Below, in pieces: positions 1 to 13,755 of a stretch of 64,000 nt of DNA (positions are counted from its first letter, which is position 1; every line of letters starts with the position of its first letter). A model generated the notes under the pieces. The model was not told the origin of the DNA and did not search any database. It was given only the letters and a program-made list of their open reading frames with translations. The DNA is from Coprinopsis marcescibilis. Its lineage: Eukaryota; Basidiomycota; Agaricomycetes; Agaricales; Psathyrellaceae. The translations under genes and the position numbers were made by a program. Location of the stretch: positions 248,001-312,000 of the forward strand of contig ML210147.1 in NCBI GenBank assembly GCA_004369085.1. Reading direction: 5' to 3'.

Positions 1-947
1 GGCAAAGTCATAGACAGGGCGACGAGAGCCTACCATACATATCTGGCCAGTGTTTCCACTCTGGATCGTCTGGCTGCTCCCAGTCAAGTTCTAAACCACC
101 GTACACATCCTTCCAATCGACAGAGAGCACCGCTCGTTTGCATATGGTTCGCAGCTGTTTGTCAATTTCGCCTTTCCCCTGTGAGAAATCGTATTGTTTG
201 GTACCCCAGTGGTAATACCACCCAATGTTTGCCCATCGCAGCTTGGGAATCAAGGTCACTGCTGAAGCAGCGGAAACAGTAGCCGAGGGAGCTGGAGGAG
301 GTTTAGGCTCGTCTGCCAACTTCTTGTAGTTATCAACGGAAATAGGGGCGTTGTTGACGAGCTGCCTGGGGCCATAGGATGGTGTGTCGATGGTATCAGA
401 ATCGAGAGATTTTGGGAGAATGAGGGAATCTGGGTCCTGCAGTGATCGTGTCCAAAGCCCCTCCCTGGGCAGATGGTAATGAACATCCAAATTTGTTGGA
501 TTCGGATAGCAAGCCTGTCTCTCAAGAGACCAGCGAACGAGGTCATGTTGCTCCGAGTGGGAAAGGAAGGAAGGCAAAATGACCAAGCCTAGAAAATATA
601 TTGGACTGAGAGTCATAACTACATGGCTCCTGCGCACCAGGTATGTCTGGTATGGCGTACGCATCTACTTTGGAGTTCAGGCGTGTATGGCTGACCGAGT
701 CTAGAGAACCACGCCACACGCCGTCTGCGATTTCGTTGGACCTTTGGGAGTCGTATTGGGCGAGATCTAGGAGCGAGGCAAGGTCTGGGGGTGGAAAACG
801 GGCCTTATATCGCTTCTCTGCGGCTCTGAATGGAGTCCAGTCATTGTTTATGGTGTCTGGCCTGTTCTTGGTTGCCTTGTAGAACTGGCGACGGGCCTTT
901 TTGTAGGCGGGGGAGGAGGGATCGAGGAGGTCGGAGACAGAAGACAT
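1..947 (-). CDS. ALKBH1: ALKBH1-like Fe(II)/2-oxoglutarate dioxygenase, 3' end off the window
   Basis: Predicted nucleic-acid demethylase of the AlkB family, ALKBH1 branch, which acts on alkylated DNA or tRNA using Fe(II) and 2-oxoglutarate. Exon 1 runs 947 to 638 and ends in the codons for IPDIPG. A 49-nt GT...AG intron (637-589) joins it to exon 2 (588-34), giving the continuous IPGLVILPSFLSHSEQ, which matches the family's N-terminal lid region. Near the end, LRWANIGWYYHWGTKQYDF matches the ALKBH1 stretch before the catalytic core. A GT donor at 33-32 indicates another intron, so the HxD...H iron ligands and the C-terminus lie beyond position 1. About 288 residues are visible. The start ATG at 947 was chosen because it opens the frame directly before the conserved region. 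Confidence 0.8.
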
Positions 948-1032
948 GCAGAATAACACAGACAAACAGTGATGACGGGACGGAGTCGGACATGTTTTTG
1001 GCTTGGACACGGATAACTCACAGTGAGGTCGT

Positions 1033-3237
<2,205 letters not shown>

Positions 3238-3470
3238 ATATTTATACATAGACTAGAGACATGATACAATAGTAATCTGGTATTTCATTGTCCCTCTACT
3301 TTTATATAATCACATGTGCCGTTGAGGGCTAAACACGGACTACTCGCTGAAAAAAAGTGGGACATCGTGAAGGAATTAGACGTAAAGTGTGGGTCGTAGC
3401 TTGTAAGCAAAAAAAAAGTCAGTATCATGGGTATTCGTGAGAGAGTTGGATGTGGAATATAGACAGGTGA

Positions 3471-4301
3471 TTAAGTAGAAAGGGTTTCGATCCTGAGGGA
3501 TTTGACAGGCAGTCTGACTTCACGGTCGTCGGAGGAAAACGAGTCTGGGGTTTTGCTGGTCGCTCGGGAGACTGGCACCGATTTTTGTGCAGAGGTCGCT
3601 TCGCTGTGTGCTTCGACCATCACGAAATCGTCGTCGTCCTCATCAGCTCTCTCTGCCCAGTATCGGCCGGCTTGCAGGGCTAGTACGCCAGTCAAGGCAA
3701 CGCTGCAGACGAGGTGGTTCGATGCGAGTTCGAGGGTTGTATTGCGCAGGGCCTGGGGGAATGACCCGTCCGAGAAAGGGGTGGGTAGGGAGGTGAAGTC
3801 TGAGGCAATGGCTACAGCGGAATTGGTCAATAGGTGCCGAGGTCTGTGACAGACATAACGCACTGGGAAGCACCGAGTGCAAATACATGGCAATTGTGGT
3901 GCCAAACAGGACTGAGAAACGACGTATCTTGTCAGAAAAGGGGCAGAGTAATCGATGGAGAAGACTTACAAATGCTACCACCATCGAACATGAGGTTTTC
4001 CGCCTTCAGGTCATTGAGACTCCAGAGGAGCGTTGACCCTCCGAGGACCACGACTGCCACAAGGAACTGGAGGAGTTCTGACGGCCCTTTAGCCAGAATG
4101 GAGTAGTAGTTCGCGGCTATCCATAGGTGCTCGTCCGTCACAGGAGACTTCCAAAGTGTCAACGAGTCTGCTATCCAGTGGGTGAACAGGGAGCCTAATT
4201 AAATAGGAAAAAATAAGGCGCAAGACCGCGAAAGTAAGATGAAAGGACATACCAAGCAGAAAGCTGGTAACGCAGACGACAACTCCAGCTCTAACACCCA
4301 T
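3471..4301 (-). CDS. SHR3: SHR3-type ER chaperone for amino-acid permeases
   Basis: ER membrane chaperone that helps amino-acid permeases fold and leave the ER in COPII vesicles. The N-terminus MGVRAGVVVCVTSFLLG is a transmembrane helix typical of the family. It continues after an intron as SLFTHWIADSLTLWKSP, then YYSILAKGPSELLQFLV (family HYQIL region), another helix, and LTNSAVAIASDF...LVCSVALTGVLALQAGRYW, which aligns with the last Shr3 helix. Four exons are inferred: exon 1 is 4301-4253, and a 43-nt intron at 3886-3844 is required to keep frame between LFGTTIAI and PRHLLTNSAV. The tail is acidic and Ser-rich, as in other fungal Shr3 proteins. It is divergent from the RsfS gene, with 174 bp between the starts. 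Confidence 0.82.
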
Positions 4302-4475
4302 TCAGGAAGCGAAAGAAGAAGATTGTAGGGAAATAGTTCCTAGACTGAATTCAGTCAGATGTAGCCGGCCGGTAGAGAGACGTGTGCTGTAACACCATGC
4401 TGTGCACATACTTTTGACAAGCTTTGGTCGCGCGCCCAGGATTTCTCATTTCGCTTTTCGCTTCAAACCTCCAAA

Positions 4476-5220
4476 ATGTCGATTCCTGGCAGCTTGCGCG
4501 GTATCCAATCACTTCGAAACGTGTTTAGGGCGCAGCCATTACAGGCAAATCTTCGGAGACTGTCCTCGACATCTGCCAGCGCGCCTTGGTTTATCGACAA
4601 TGAAACTAATGCTCAGACGGAACACAGGGCTCCACCTTCAGCTATGTCTAGGATTAGGAATGCACCACCTCTGCCAGCAAATACACCACAGATTCTGAAG
4701 GAGATCCATACTGAACTACTGGAGTCTCCGCATCTGGACATTAGCCAATTGGTTGTGTCTCCTGCTATCCCCCCAGCTCCTGGCCCCGACTTGCCGTCGA
4801 AACCTGGGCAGGGCAGGAGGAAACGTGGGGTGACCTACGCAGGCGAATCTGCGTATGACGCAACGAATGGCTTGTGGAGTTGGTTTATTTTTGCCCAGGT
4901 AGGTGTTCTGGGGTTGTCTTTCCTTTCACTGTCTCAATGACCGGGATTCTAGGTCAAAGAAGGAACTGAAAGCAGAGGAGCAATAGATTCCGTGGTTCGG
5001 ATTGTGCGCAAGGTGGTGAGTCAGTTGGAGTCTTAAACTACTATTGATCTGAGCACCTGTTTCGCAGCTGCTGAATAGGACTCCACCTGTTCCGCTGCCC
5101 CCAAAGTCTCGGCGCCAAATGCAGAATGGCTGGGCCATGGTTGATGCTGGCAACTTTGCGATCCATGTTCTGAGCAAAGAATCCCGAGACAAGTACTTTA
5201 GTGATATCATCCCGCGCTAG
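4476..5220 (+). CDS. Mitochondrial ribosome silencing factor, RsfS/MALSU1-like
   Basis: Member of the RsfS/Iojap family, which binds the large mitoribosomal subunit during assembly or silencing. The N-terminus (residues about 1-40) is Arg/Ser-rich without acids, so a mitochondrial presequence is likely. The family core appears in the last exon as NGWAMVDAGNFAIHVLSKES followed by RDKYF, matching the RsfS pattern of a hydrophobic strand, Asp-x-Gly, and a hydrophobic strand ending in RxxY. Three exons: the first ends at FIFAQ, the second encodes VKEGTESRGAIDSVVRIVRK, the third gives the core and stop. At about 210 residues it lacks the long C-terminal half of yeast Atp25, so it is closer to MALSU1. 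The middle has a Pro-rich linker of no known role. Confidence 0.78.
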
Positions 5221-5316
5221 GGCATTGGAAATGGAACGCTACGTCAGACCTCTATCTCCGCTGCTGGAATCCTATAAAGCCTGCTGGACTCAGTTTTGCT
5301 ACTGTCAATTCACAAC

Positions 5317-5806
5317 ATGTCACTCAACGATAAATCTATGATGTCCGAATCTGCTAAAGGTGCCGTATATCCTGGCATCGCCAATCCTACCAGTGCCAAT
5401 GACATTTCTGGCTCAGGTGTTCACAGTAAACCAAACTTCGTGAGTTTGGCTTTCTCCGGGTTATTCAGCTTCTCATGAACACAGGCCGAGCATCCCTCGA
5501 GCCAAGGTGCCTCACAGCACCATGAGCATGAAGGGCCACCCCATCATCCTCACAAGCACAGAGGAGGGGTAATCGAAGCAAGGCCTGGTATTATCGAGAC
5601 GACCAATATTGAGCCACTGCATAAACTTACCCCATTCCATCGTGCGTGCACATGAATGAAACTACCCACTCCTTCAACCTAACACTAGCCACACAGCTCA
5701 CCATAGGCCGCAACACCACAAGAAACGGTCCGGGAACCAGGTTCCAAAATCATCTAAATCTCCTTCGTCGAATGCAGCTGGGGCAGAATCTATGTACGGG
5801 CACTAA
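5317..5806 (+). CDS. Small His-rich protein of unknown function
   Basis: I do not recognise this gene. Three exons (5317-5439, 5485-5641, 5697-5806) join with clean GT...AG introns of 45 and 55 nt to give a 129-residue protein with no signal peptide or membrane helix. About 16 residues are His, clustered in exon 2 (QHHEHEGPPHHPHKH) and exon 3 (FHPHHRPQHH). The exon 1 part is Ser/Gly/Asn-rich and the last 30 residues are Lys/Ser-rich. The composition suggests a disordered protein that could bind metal ions, but that is inference. The in-frame codon at 5296 (MLLSIHN before this start) is an alternative start. It lies between RsfS and SPF45 on the same strand, 75 bp before SPF45. Confidence 0.6.
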
Positions 5807-5881
5807 ATGAGTTAGGGAAATAGTTCCCACGATATATTGGTTGAATGCGTGTGAAATGTAACTTGGATCGTTCGTACAACC

Positions 5882-7992
5882 ATGTCCAGTCGAGCTGGTG
5901 GCCTCTACGGAGGTATTCAATTCTCTTCTGGTACTGTCTACCAATCTGCCGTCCCTCAAAACCCTTCTGCTCCTGATGTAAACGAATCGAGACGAGCAAA
6001 CGAAAATCCTCGCGAAAAAACGGTCCAGGAATCGCCAAAGCCAGTCCAGGCACCTGTACAGCAGCCAGCATCGAATGTTACAGCCTCCAAGTCCACAGCT
6101 GGTATCTCATACTACACATGTGTATTTTGAAACCCGTTATTAAAATAACTTTTGCCTGCGAACGCAAGGATGGTCCGCTGCCTTGGCTTTTGCCCCGCGA
6201 CGTCCCGCAACTCACAAGGCAAAGCCATCCGCTCCCCGAATTCCAGTCGGCGCATCTGTCTTATCCACGACAACTTTCCCCGCGGCAGAACTTTCATCGA
6301 CTGCTGTCGTATTCGCTCCGCCGCAACTCAACGCAGACAACGAGGCCTCCAAAACTACAACTGCAGCCAATGCTGCGCGGGCTGCAAATACGCAGGGATG
6401 GGGCAAGAAAGTCAAACCGCCGTCCATGGTCCTTGACGACGATGTCAACGGCTTCAGGTCACAAAAGCGTAAAGTTGGCAAAGGCAAAGGAAGGAAGGTA
6501 TGGTGTCAATTATCATTCAAATCTCGCCCAGCGGGTTAAAATCATTTATTTTAGAGTAAGGCTGCCAACCCAGTAGCGACATGGGATCCAACGGACCAAT
6601 ACGATCCGTTAAGGCCAAATGATTACAACGAGTACAAGCTCTGGAAGTCAAAGGAGCGGATCGAAAGGCGCGCGCGAATGGCTGAAGAACGCCACTATGG
6701 GTCTCCCAACAAATACACACGCAGTAGAAGCTACTCTGGCTCTGACTACACTGGCTCCGAAGACGACATCAGACCTCGCAAAACAGGTATAGCATTACAA
6801 CTCGCCCTTTTTTGACTTAACTCACTCTCAGTGGTAGGGCGTCGTGATGATAACAGTTACGATCGCTGGCAGCCCAGCTATGATGATAAACCAGGCCACG
6901 ATTCACCTGCAGCCCCCGGAGCTGTCGATCAGGGTACATCTGGGGAAGACGCTTACCTTCGGCGCGCAGCATTATCCCAAGGTCGCATCCACACATCCGA
7001 ACAGGGGCCTCCTCCACATGTAGACGACCAGGATTTCATACCCGGGTTGTCTGCTCCTGGTACTCAGCCAACGCCTCGAGACGACGACGGGGAAGCTGCA
7101 TATCGTCGTCGATTAGCCATGTCTTCCAGGATGAACGTGTCTCCAGCAGACCCTTCCCTTCCACTGGGTGTTTCGCGGTCCTTATCCCCACCCGCGTTGG
7201 CTTTCAATCCATTTGCTCCCCCATCTGTCCCGCCGCCGCCGGCAGCCGCCCCTGCCTCCGGTCACATCGCATTGGAGGACAAAATCAAGCAAGCTGAAGC
7301 CATCGCCGCCAAATTGCGCGCCCTTGCTGGGCCTGGGTCAACTTCGGTGCCCCCACCGTCCTCAACACCCACCCCGGGCGTGGAAACGGAAACAAGCACG
7401 CCAGATAGGCATGGATTCGCTGCTCGTTACATGGCAAAAATGGGGCACAAAGAAGGTCTGGGTTTGGGAGTAGATGGCTCAGGGATTGTCAATGCTCTTA
7501 CTGTCGAACAGGTGGGTAAGAAGAACAAAGGGCCACAGCAGGGCGGAGGAAAGGGTGTCGCTTCAAAGATGGGCAAAATCATCAATAACAACGAGGATTC
7601 CCGAGCGAAGGAAGACCGCGAACGTTTCGGCGAATCAAGCCGTGTTGTGGTTCTCACTAACATCGTGGATCCTAATGATGCAAATGACGAAGACCTTCGT
7701 CAAGACATCGGTGAGTTTATTCTTCCTTTGTGTTATGACCATGTTTTAATCATTCGTAGGTGACGAATGCTCGAAGAATGGGACAGTCGAGCGAGTCCTG
7801 GTTCATTTGGTCGATCCGCCACCGTCAGATCTCACCGAGGTCGTTCGGGTCTTCGTCGTCTTTTCTGGCCCTGTTGGGGCATGGAAGAGCGTTCGCGAAC
7901 TGAACGGACGCTACTTTGGGGGGCGAACGATACGTGCAAGATACTACCCCGAAAAGAAGTTCCATCATGGCGATCTCAGTTCCACTCTCTAG
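5882..7992 (+). CDS. SPF45: Splicing factor SPF45/RBM17-like (G-patch plus UHM)
   Basis: Alternative-splicing factor of the SPF45/DRT111 family that acts at 3' splice-site choice. After a short first exon, the spliced joint [14 protein letters not shown] matches the conserved N-terminal motif of SPF45. The middle holds a charged RS/RD-like region and the sequence [19 protein letters not shown]. The G-patch is [18 protein letters not shown] (about 7408-7460). The C-terminal RRM-type UHM spans an intron: [18 protein letters not shown], then [12 protein letters not shown] and [11 protein letters not shown]. The RYF motif is the UHM hallmark that binds ULM ligands. Five exons are inferred. It is convergent with SDH1, the two stops being 139 bp apart. 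Confidence 0.9.
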
Positions 7993-8131
7993 TTTACTAG
8001 TCAAATCTATTTCTTGGATGTTAATTTTCTTTTCACTTCAATACATATTTTGGCGAATGTTTATATTATATCATTAGGGTCCAATAGGTGAATACTTGCC
8101 AAAGAAAAACTATTACAACAGGATATACTTT

Positions 8132-10585
8132 TTAGTATACACGCTTGAAAGGAGGTACGGGCTTGCACTCGTTCTCGTCTAGAGTGGTACTAATGACTCT
8201 ACGGTAGCTGAGCTTGACGTCTGGGCTTTCAACATCAGGTTGCACCGAGAGCGTATGCTTCATCCAGTTCTCATCATCACGCTAAAAAGAAAAATTGAGC
8301 ATTCGATAACTGATCAAAGACTGCTGTTGAAATTACCTCGGGGAAATCTTCACGAGCGTGGGCACCACGGGATTCCTTGCGGGCAGCAGCAGAAACAATG
8401 GTCTGCACAGCACATTGGAGAATGTTGCGGAGTTCAAGGGTCTCAACCAAGTCACTGTGGCCTGTGTGAGCAACTGGATAAAGTAAATCAAGATAATTTT
8501 GACGTACGAGTTCCAAATCATGCTGCGGTCCTTGATTCCGACATTCTTGAAGTTGTCGTAAATCTTGCGGACCTTCTCAACACCTTCATCCAACGATTGT
8601 TGGGTTCTGAAGACAGCGGCGTCAGACTGCATGGCCTTTTGAAGGTCGAGGCGAATCTTGGCAGTGGGCTCAGGTCCATCGGCGCGTCTAAAAGAAGGAT
8701 ACTATTAGCAGTCCATCAAAAGGAAATGTAACAAATTCTTACCTGATCTTGTCAAGGAACTCAATGCTTTCAATACCGGCCTCCTCGGGGATCTTCTTGT
8801 GGGGCTTGCCGGGGGTCCAAGTGTCCCGGATGTGGTGAGCGACAGCGCGACCAAAGACGACGATATCGAGGAGTGAGTTAGCTCCGAGACGGTTGGCACC
8901 ATGAACGGAAACACTGGCGGCTTCACCAGCAGCGTAGAGTCCAGGGACGACCTTGTCTTGGCCGTTCTCATCGACGGTGATGACCTCACCGGTGTATTTA
9001 GTGGGAATACCACCCACTGATATAGCGTTGAGTGCGAGTAGAAATGACAGTTGAAAGAAACATACTGTTATAGTGCACGGTGGGAAGGACGGGGATGGGC
9101 TCCTTGGTGACATCGACACCGGAGAAGATTGCGGCGGTCTCCGAGATACCGGGAAGTCGCTCGTGAAGGATGTCAGGGGGGAGATGGCTGAGTTGGAGGT
9201 AAATGTGGTCCTTCTCGGGACCAACGCCACGACCCTCGCGAATCTCAATGGTCATCGACCGAGAAACGACGTCACGAGAAGCAAGATCCTTGGCGGTGGG
9301 GGCATAACGTTCCATGAAGCGTTCGCCCTCAGAGTTGAGGAGGTAACCTCCCTCACCACGCGAGCCTGAGCAGAAGGAATTAGATAGTTGGGATTTCTTG
9401 TCGTGGCCTCGGCCTACCTTCGGTGATCAAGCATCCAGCTCCGTAGATACCGGTGGGGTGGAATTGAACGAATTCAAGGTCTTGCAAGGGAAGGCCTGCG
9501 CGGGCAACCATCGCGTTGCCGTCACCAGAGCAGGTGTGAGCGCTAGTGCAGCTGAAGTACGCTCGACCGTAACCGCCAGTAGCAAGAACGGTCTTGTGAG
9601 AACGGAACCGATGCAATGTTCCATCCTCCATGTTCAAAGCAATAACGCCAACACATTCACCGTCCTCCATGATCAAATCCAATGCGAAGTATTCGATGAA
9701 GAAGTTGGTGTCGTGTCGGAGGGATTGGCCGTAGAGTGTGTGAAGGATGGCATGGCCAGTTCTGTCAGCGGCGGCAGCACAACGGTAAGCTTGGCCTCCC
9801 TTGCCGAACTTGAGGGACTGGCCACCGAAAGCACGTTGATAGATCTTGCCCTCCTTGGTTCTTGAAAATGGCACACCAAAGTGCTCAAGCTGAAGAATCC
9901 GCGCTATTAGAATTGGAAGACGGCTCAAGAGTCATGTTACTTGCCTCGATGACGGTGTTGGGGGCTTCCTTGCACATATAATGGATGGCATCCTGGTCGC
10001 CGAGCCAGTCGGAGCCCTTGACAGTGTCGTACATATGCCACCGCCAATCGTCCTCAGTCATGTTCTAAAATGCTGTAAGTGGCTAGTTCATTCGACGCAA
10101 AGAGCTGACGCACCCCGAGTGCAGCGTTGATACCACCCTGGGAAATAGAGAAAGGTTGTTAGGCTTCGGAACGACAGGGGGGGTGGACGACACAAACCTG
10201 CGCAGCGACTGTGTGACTTCTGGTGGGGAAGAGCTTGGTGATACATGCGGTCTTGAAACCAGCTTCAGCCAAACCGAAGGCAGCTCGCAAACCGGCACCT
10301 CCAGCACCACTAGAGAATGTCATATATGAGCCCAGTATGATGTAAGTCGACGGAAAACGCGTACACTACGACAGCATCGTACTCATGCTCGATGAGAGGG
10401 TATTTACCCCAGCCCTGGCGATGGGGTCAAAACCTGGAGCAACACGGAAACGCGGTGTCTATGCATACCTCAGCTTCCTGGGCCTTGACAGGGTTGGTTG
10501 CGACGACGCGAGCGACTGACGATGATGAATGGAAAGCCCTGGCGGGGCGCAGAAGAGCACGCCGTACAGACTTCGCTGCCAGCAT
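8132..10585 (-). CDS. SDH1: Succinate dehydrogenase flavoprotein subunit, mitochondrial
   Basis: Catalytic FAD subunit of respiratory complex II; it oxidises succinate to fumarate in the mitochondrial matrix. The start at 10585 gives a presequence [20 protein letters not shown]. The first intron splices QEAE to [17 protein letters not shown], the start of the Rossmann fold. SHTVAAQGG contains the His that holds FAD covalently. Further motifs are [19 protein letters not shown], the active-site [19 protein letters not shown], and the C-terminus ending in PPFKRVY. About eight or nine exons with introns of about 50 nt. Length and motif order are those of a complete family member. The opposite-strand open frames across this gene are shadows of its strong codon bias. 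Confidence 0.96.
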
Positions 10586-10740
10586 TGTCGACGACGAGAA
10601 GGTAGAGAAAAAAAGAGGGAATGAACCTGAAATTCCAAACGCTCGTTGCTCCGGCCTCAAGCGACCAATCATATCCTTGTGATTTCCCACGGACCCGCTT
10701 CCGTTCCGGCTTCAGACGCAAAATATATTGCCGGTAAACA

Positions 10741-13471
10741 TTACTTGTATTCTACTGCACCAAGAGGATCAAATTCGCGCGATTTGTCCACCGACTTCGA
10801 GTCCTGTCTACCACTCGACGTCGGTGGCGGCTTTCTGGGCAGCACTGTGGTCGTTGGGCGGTTGAAATCTGACTTGGTCCGATTCCAAGGTGCACTCTTT
10901 GCCAACTCTTGCGACATATCCGCTCCTCCTGACGCAGGCCTTCTTGCGACCGAAACATTCGGCGAAAACTGCGTAGCAGGAGGAGGTCGAGAAATTTTCC
11001 GTCCACTCCCAGAGTCCACTACAGATACAGGCAGCGGTGGTGCAATGGGCGCTATAGTTGGGGGTTCGATCACTGTTGGCCTGTCTCGCTGCTGTAATGA
11101 ACTCTCTGGCTCTTCAGCCTGAGATGTTCCAACCTTTTCAGGTGGCTGCTGTCCAGAATTTCCCTTCAACAGCCGATCTTCTTCAAGCTCTGCGGGGTCG
11201 CTGATCAACACATCTCTAATGTATGCGAGGGACTCGACGGCCTCTCCTCGCCGCCTGCGCAACGCCTGGACGTCCTTTACACTTTCTTCATCTTGGAGAA
11301 GGGTATCGACGATCCATCCAAGCGCTTCTCCCAACCGTTTATCCCTTCGCCGAAATGCCTCCATCTCGCGTTCAACTTCCAACCGTGACTTGGGTTCCCA
11401 AGGAGGACGCTCCGGAATTGTATGTTCGTCTTCCAAAGGAAATGAAGATGAACCTTGGCTTGGAGTCTTGACAAACGCAGAGATGTCGGGAATGTTTCTC
11501 TAGCATCGGTGGGTTAATGTATGCACCCCCGCTTCTGGAAGATCCACCCACCTTAAGCTCGGAAACTGCGCTCAACAGCGTTTTGTTAATTCCCAAGCTT
11601 TCCCCTCGCTCCAACAGTCCTCGTGCCAGCATTTCGGGAATCCCTAAAGGCGGAGATGAGGCTTGACGGCTATGGCCTGGATGATTCGTATCACGATCGC
11701 GAACAGGGATAAAGGATGATTGTGCCTGGCGAGAAACTTGTGGTCGTCGCCTTGGAGAAGCTGGCGGTTCCTGTACATTACTATCAATGTCGAGCAATGC
11801 TCGGTTCTCCATGTTGATTGTCGCTGCGGTGGATGGATTGGGAGACATTTGGAGGGTTAAAGCATGTTGAAGCAAGAGGCAGGTATGAGTCGGGGCGTCG
11901 TTTAACTTTGATTTCTTTGGAGAGGGGTATCGCAGAAGAGATGTCAGCTGTGAACTGTAGTCCCCATTAATGACTGTGCGGATAAGTTGTTGAGGTACAT
12001 ATGGTAGCGGCTAATACACGTTGAGAACTCACGTTCGGTCCGTACTCTGAGCAGCATGGCGACGCAGACCCATTGAGCGAGCGCAAGTGACGGATCGCAG
12101 GCGAATAGACCATCCCACAGCTTCATCGTGTCAGTCATGTCAAACTCGCGGGTGAACAAAAGGCGCAGCCAGCGACTTTAGATTCGGATTAGCCAACGAT
12201 CGCACATAAGCTAGGGACAATGTGCTCACATGCCATAAAGTTGCGGCTCAATGCCAGCTTTTTGCAATGCTGCCCAAAGGTTGGGATCGACCTTCTTGAG
12301 CAGATCATTCTGGATATAGTTGCATGTCTTGACGATTGGAGCCACCCAAGCTTGGATTCCATGTCGCCCGTCAGGAATAACGAGGTTAACGTGACCAGAC
12401 AATGGACCTTGTTGTTCCTGCAGCACCAACCTGGGATCTGGTTCCCGCCATTCATACCAACTCGATACACCATCCATCACTGCGTCAAACAGGGCCCAAG
12501 CGTCGGCAGCCACCCAGTCACGAGAGCAGATTTCACGAAGTTCATGTTCTACGGAAGCATGTTCTCCAACGGCGTCGAAGTTGACGGCGTAGTACAACGG
12601 TGCCAGGAGTTCGTGCATTCCTAGACAAAAGTAAGACGAAGTTGAGCCATAAGAAGTCTTCCTCACCTTGACGATACCCGATCCTGCTGTGAGTTGCAGA
12701 GTACACAAATAAGATGTTGGTCAGCTGGTTCTGAATTTCAGCTTCTCGAAAGAAAGGCATGTCGGGGAATCTATTATTGCTCTGCTTTCAAGTCTTCTCT
12801 AATACACTAAGGAATTTGTCACTGACGTTCGTTCGACATCCTGAGATATTGTCTGCTTCACTTCTAGTCCCGCAAACCATTCGCTCCATGGATTCTATGG
12901 GTAACCAATGTGAACATCATGTCAAGCTTAGATGTAGGGTGGCATCGTACCTCATTGTGTAGACTGAGAGGATTGTTCAAGTTGACGTTCCGAGTGGAAT
13001 CAGTGACAGTCTTCCCTACTGTTGGTGGTTCGGCCAGACGTTTGTCCGGAGGCTTGGTCTTCTCTTCCAGCAACCGAGTATATCGTTGTCTCGATTTCCT
13101 CAGGCCATCCAAAAGAGAGGCAGCCCGGGGGGTAGATGATGATTGGAGGGGCTCATGTTTAGCGAGGAACAGCTTATGAAATGCATTAGCCCAGTGGATG
13201 CAATCGCTGCAACTGGACCCAATTAAGCACCTTCCATGCGATGCTTCGTCCTGAAATCGATGGCGCTTCGTTCGAGTTACTTCCTGCCTTGGAAAGCAGG
13301 CGGTCATTCAAAGCTTCGTCCTTGATACGCGTAAAAGAAAGGCCAGAAGAGAATAACCGCCGGAAAGCTTCTCTGTTGATGAACTAAGTAGTAGGCGTTG
13401 ACCGCAAGTGACATCGAAGGGGTCACTCACGTTAAAGCCGATTCAGAGGTAGACACCGGGGTACCCTCCAT
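10741..13471 (-). CDS. TBC1D5: TBC1D5-like Rab GTPase-activating protein
   Basis: Rab GAP of the TBC1D5 type, linked in other species to retromer and Rab7. The small first exon (start 13471) splices to EAFRRLFSSGLSFTRIKDEA, then RSIAWK|LFLAKHEPLQ, NPLSLHNE, ISQDVERTFPDMPFFREAE, and GYRQGMHELLAPLYYAV. These carry both catalytic fingers of TBC GAPs, the Arg of IxxDxxR and the Gln of YxQG. The domain continues through DPNLWAALQKAGIEPQLYG and FTREFDMTDTMKLWDGLFAC to VRTELINGDYSSQLTSLLRY. The remaining about 340 residues are disordered (PRRRPQVSRQ...) with one helical patch (about 11230-11400, EREMEAFRRRDKRLGEAL). Spliced frames run unbroken between the domain and this tail, so it is one gene. Confidence 0.88.
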
Positions 13472-13755
13472 GTCTGGAGAAAGTGTCAGGCAGTGTGTAA
13501 GTGTGAGTTATCGGGATGGAGGGGAAAGTGAAAGGCGCTCAAAGACGCATTTGAAGATTCAAGTTGCATCATTCGTTATGTAACCCTCTCACATGAATGA
13601 GGTGCCTCTGATCGTTGCAATGAAACCTAATTGACCCATTGTCCATGATGAATGCGAGTGAAATATACAACTACTGTACAGTTCGTGAATGGTTCGTTGC
13701 AGCTATTACGCATATTCTACAATATATTGACTGCCAAAGGCAGTATACGCTGCCT

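Noticed and set aside
8240..9865. Long plus-strand open frames (163 and 155 codons) across the SDH1 gene
   Set aside because: They run antisense to conserved SDH1 exons, show no known motif, and arise from codon bias of a highly expressed gene.
10646..11122. Plus-strand frame of 158 codons overlapping the TBC1D5-like tail
   Set aside because: The minus strand gives a tail spliced in frame to the TBC domain; the plus frame has no homology I recognise.
11372..11875. Separate gene in the TBC1D5-like tail region
   Set aside because: Splicing VRTE|LINGDYSSQL and reading on gives one frame through this region, so it belongs to the TBC gene.
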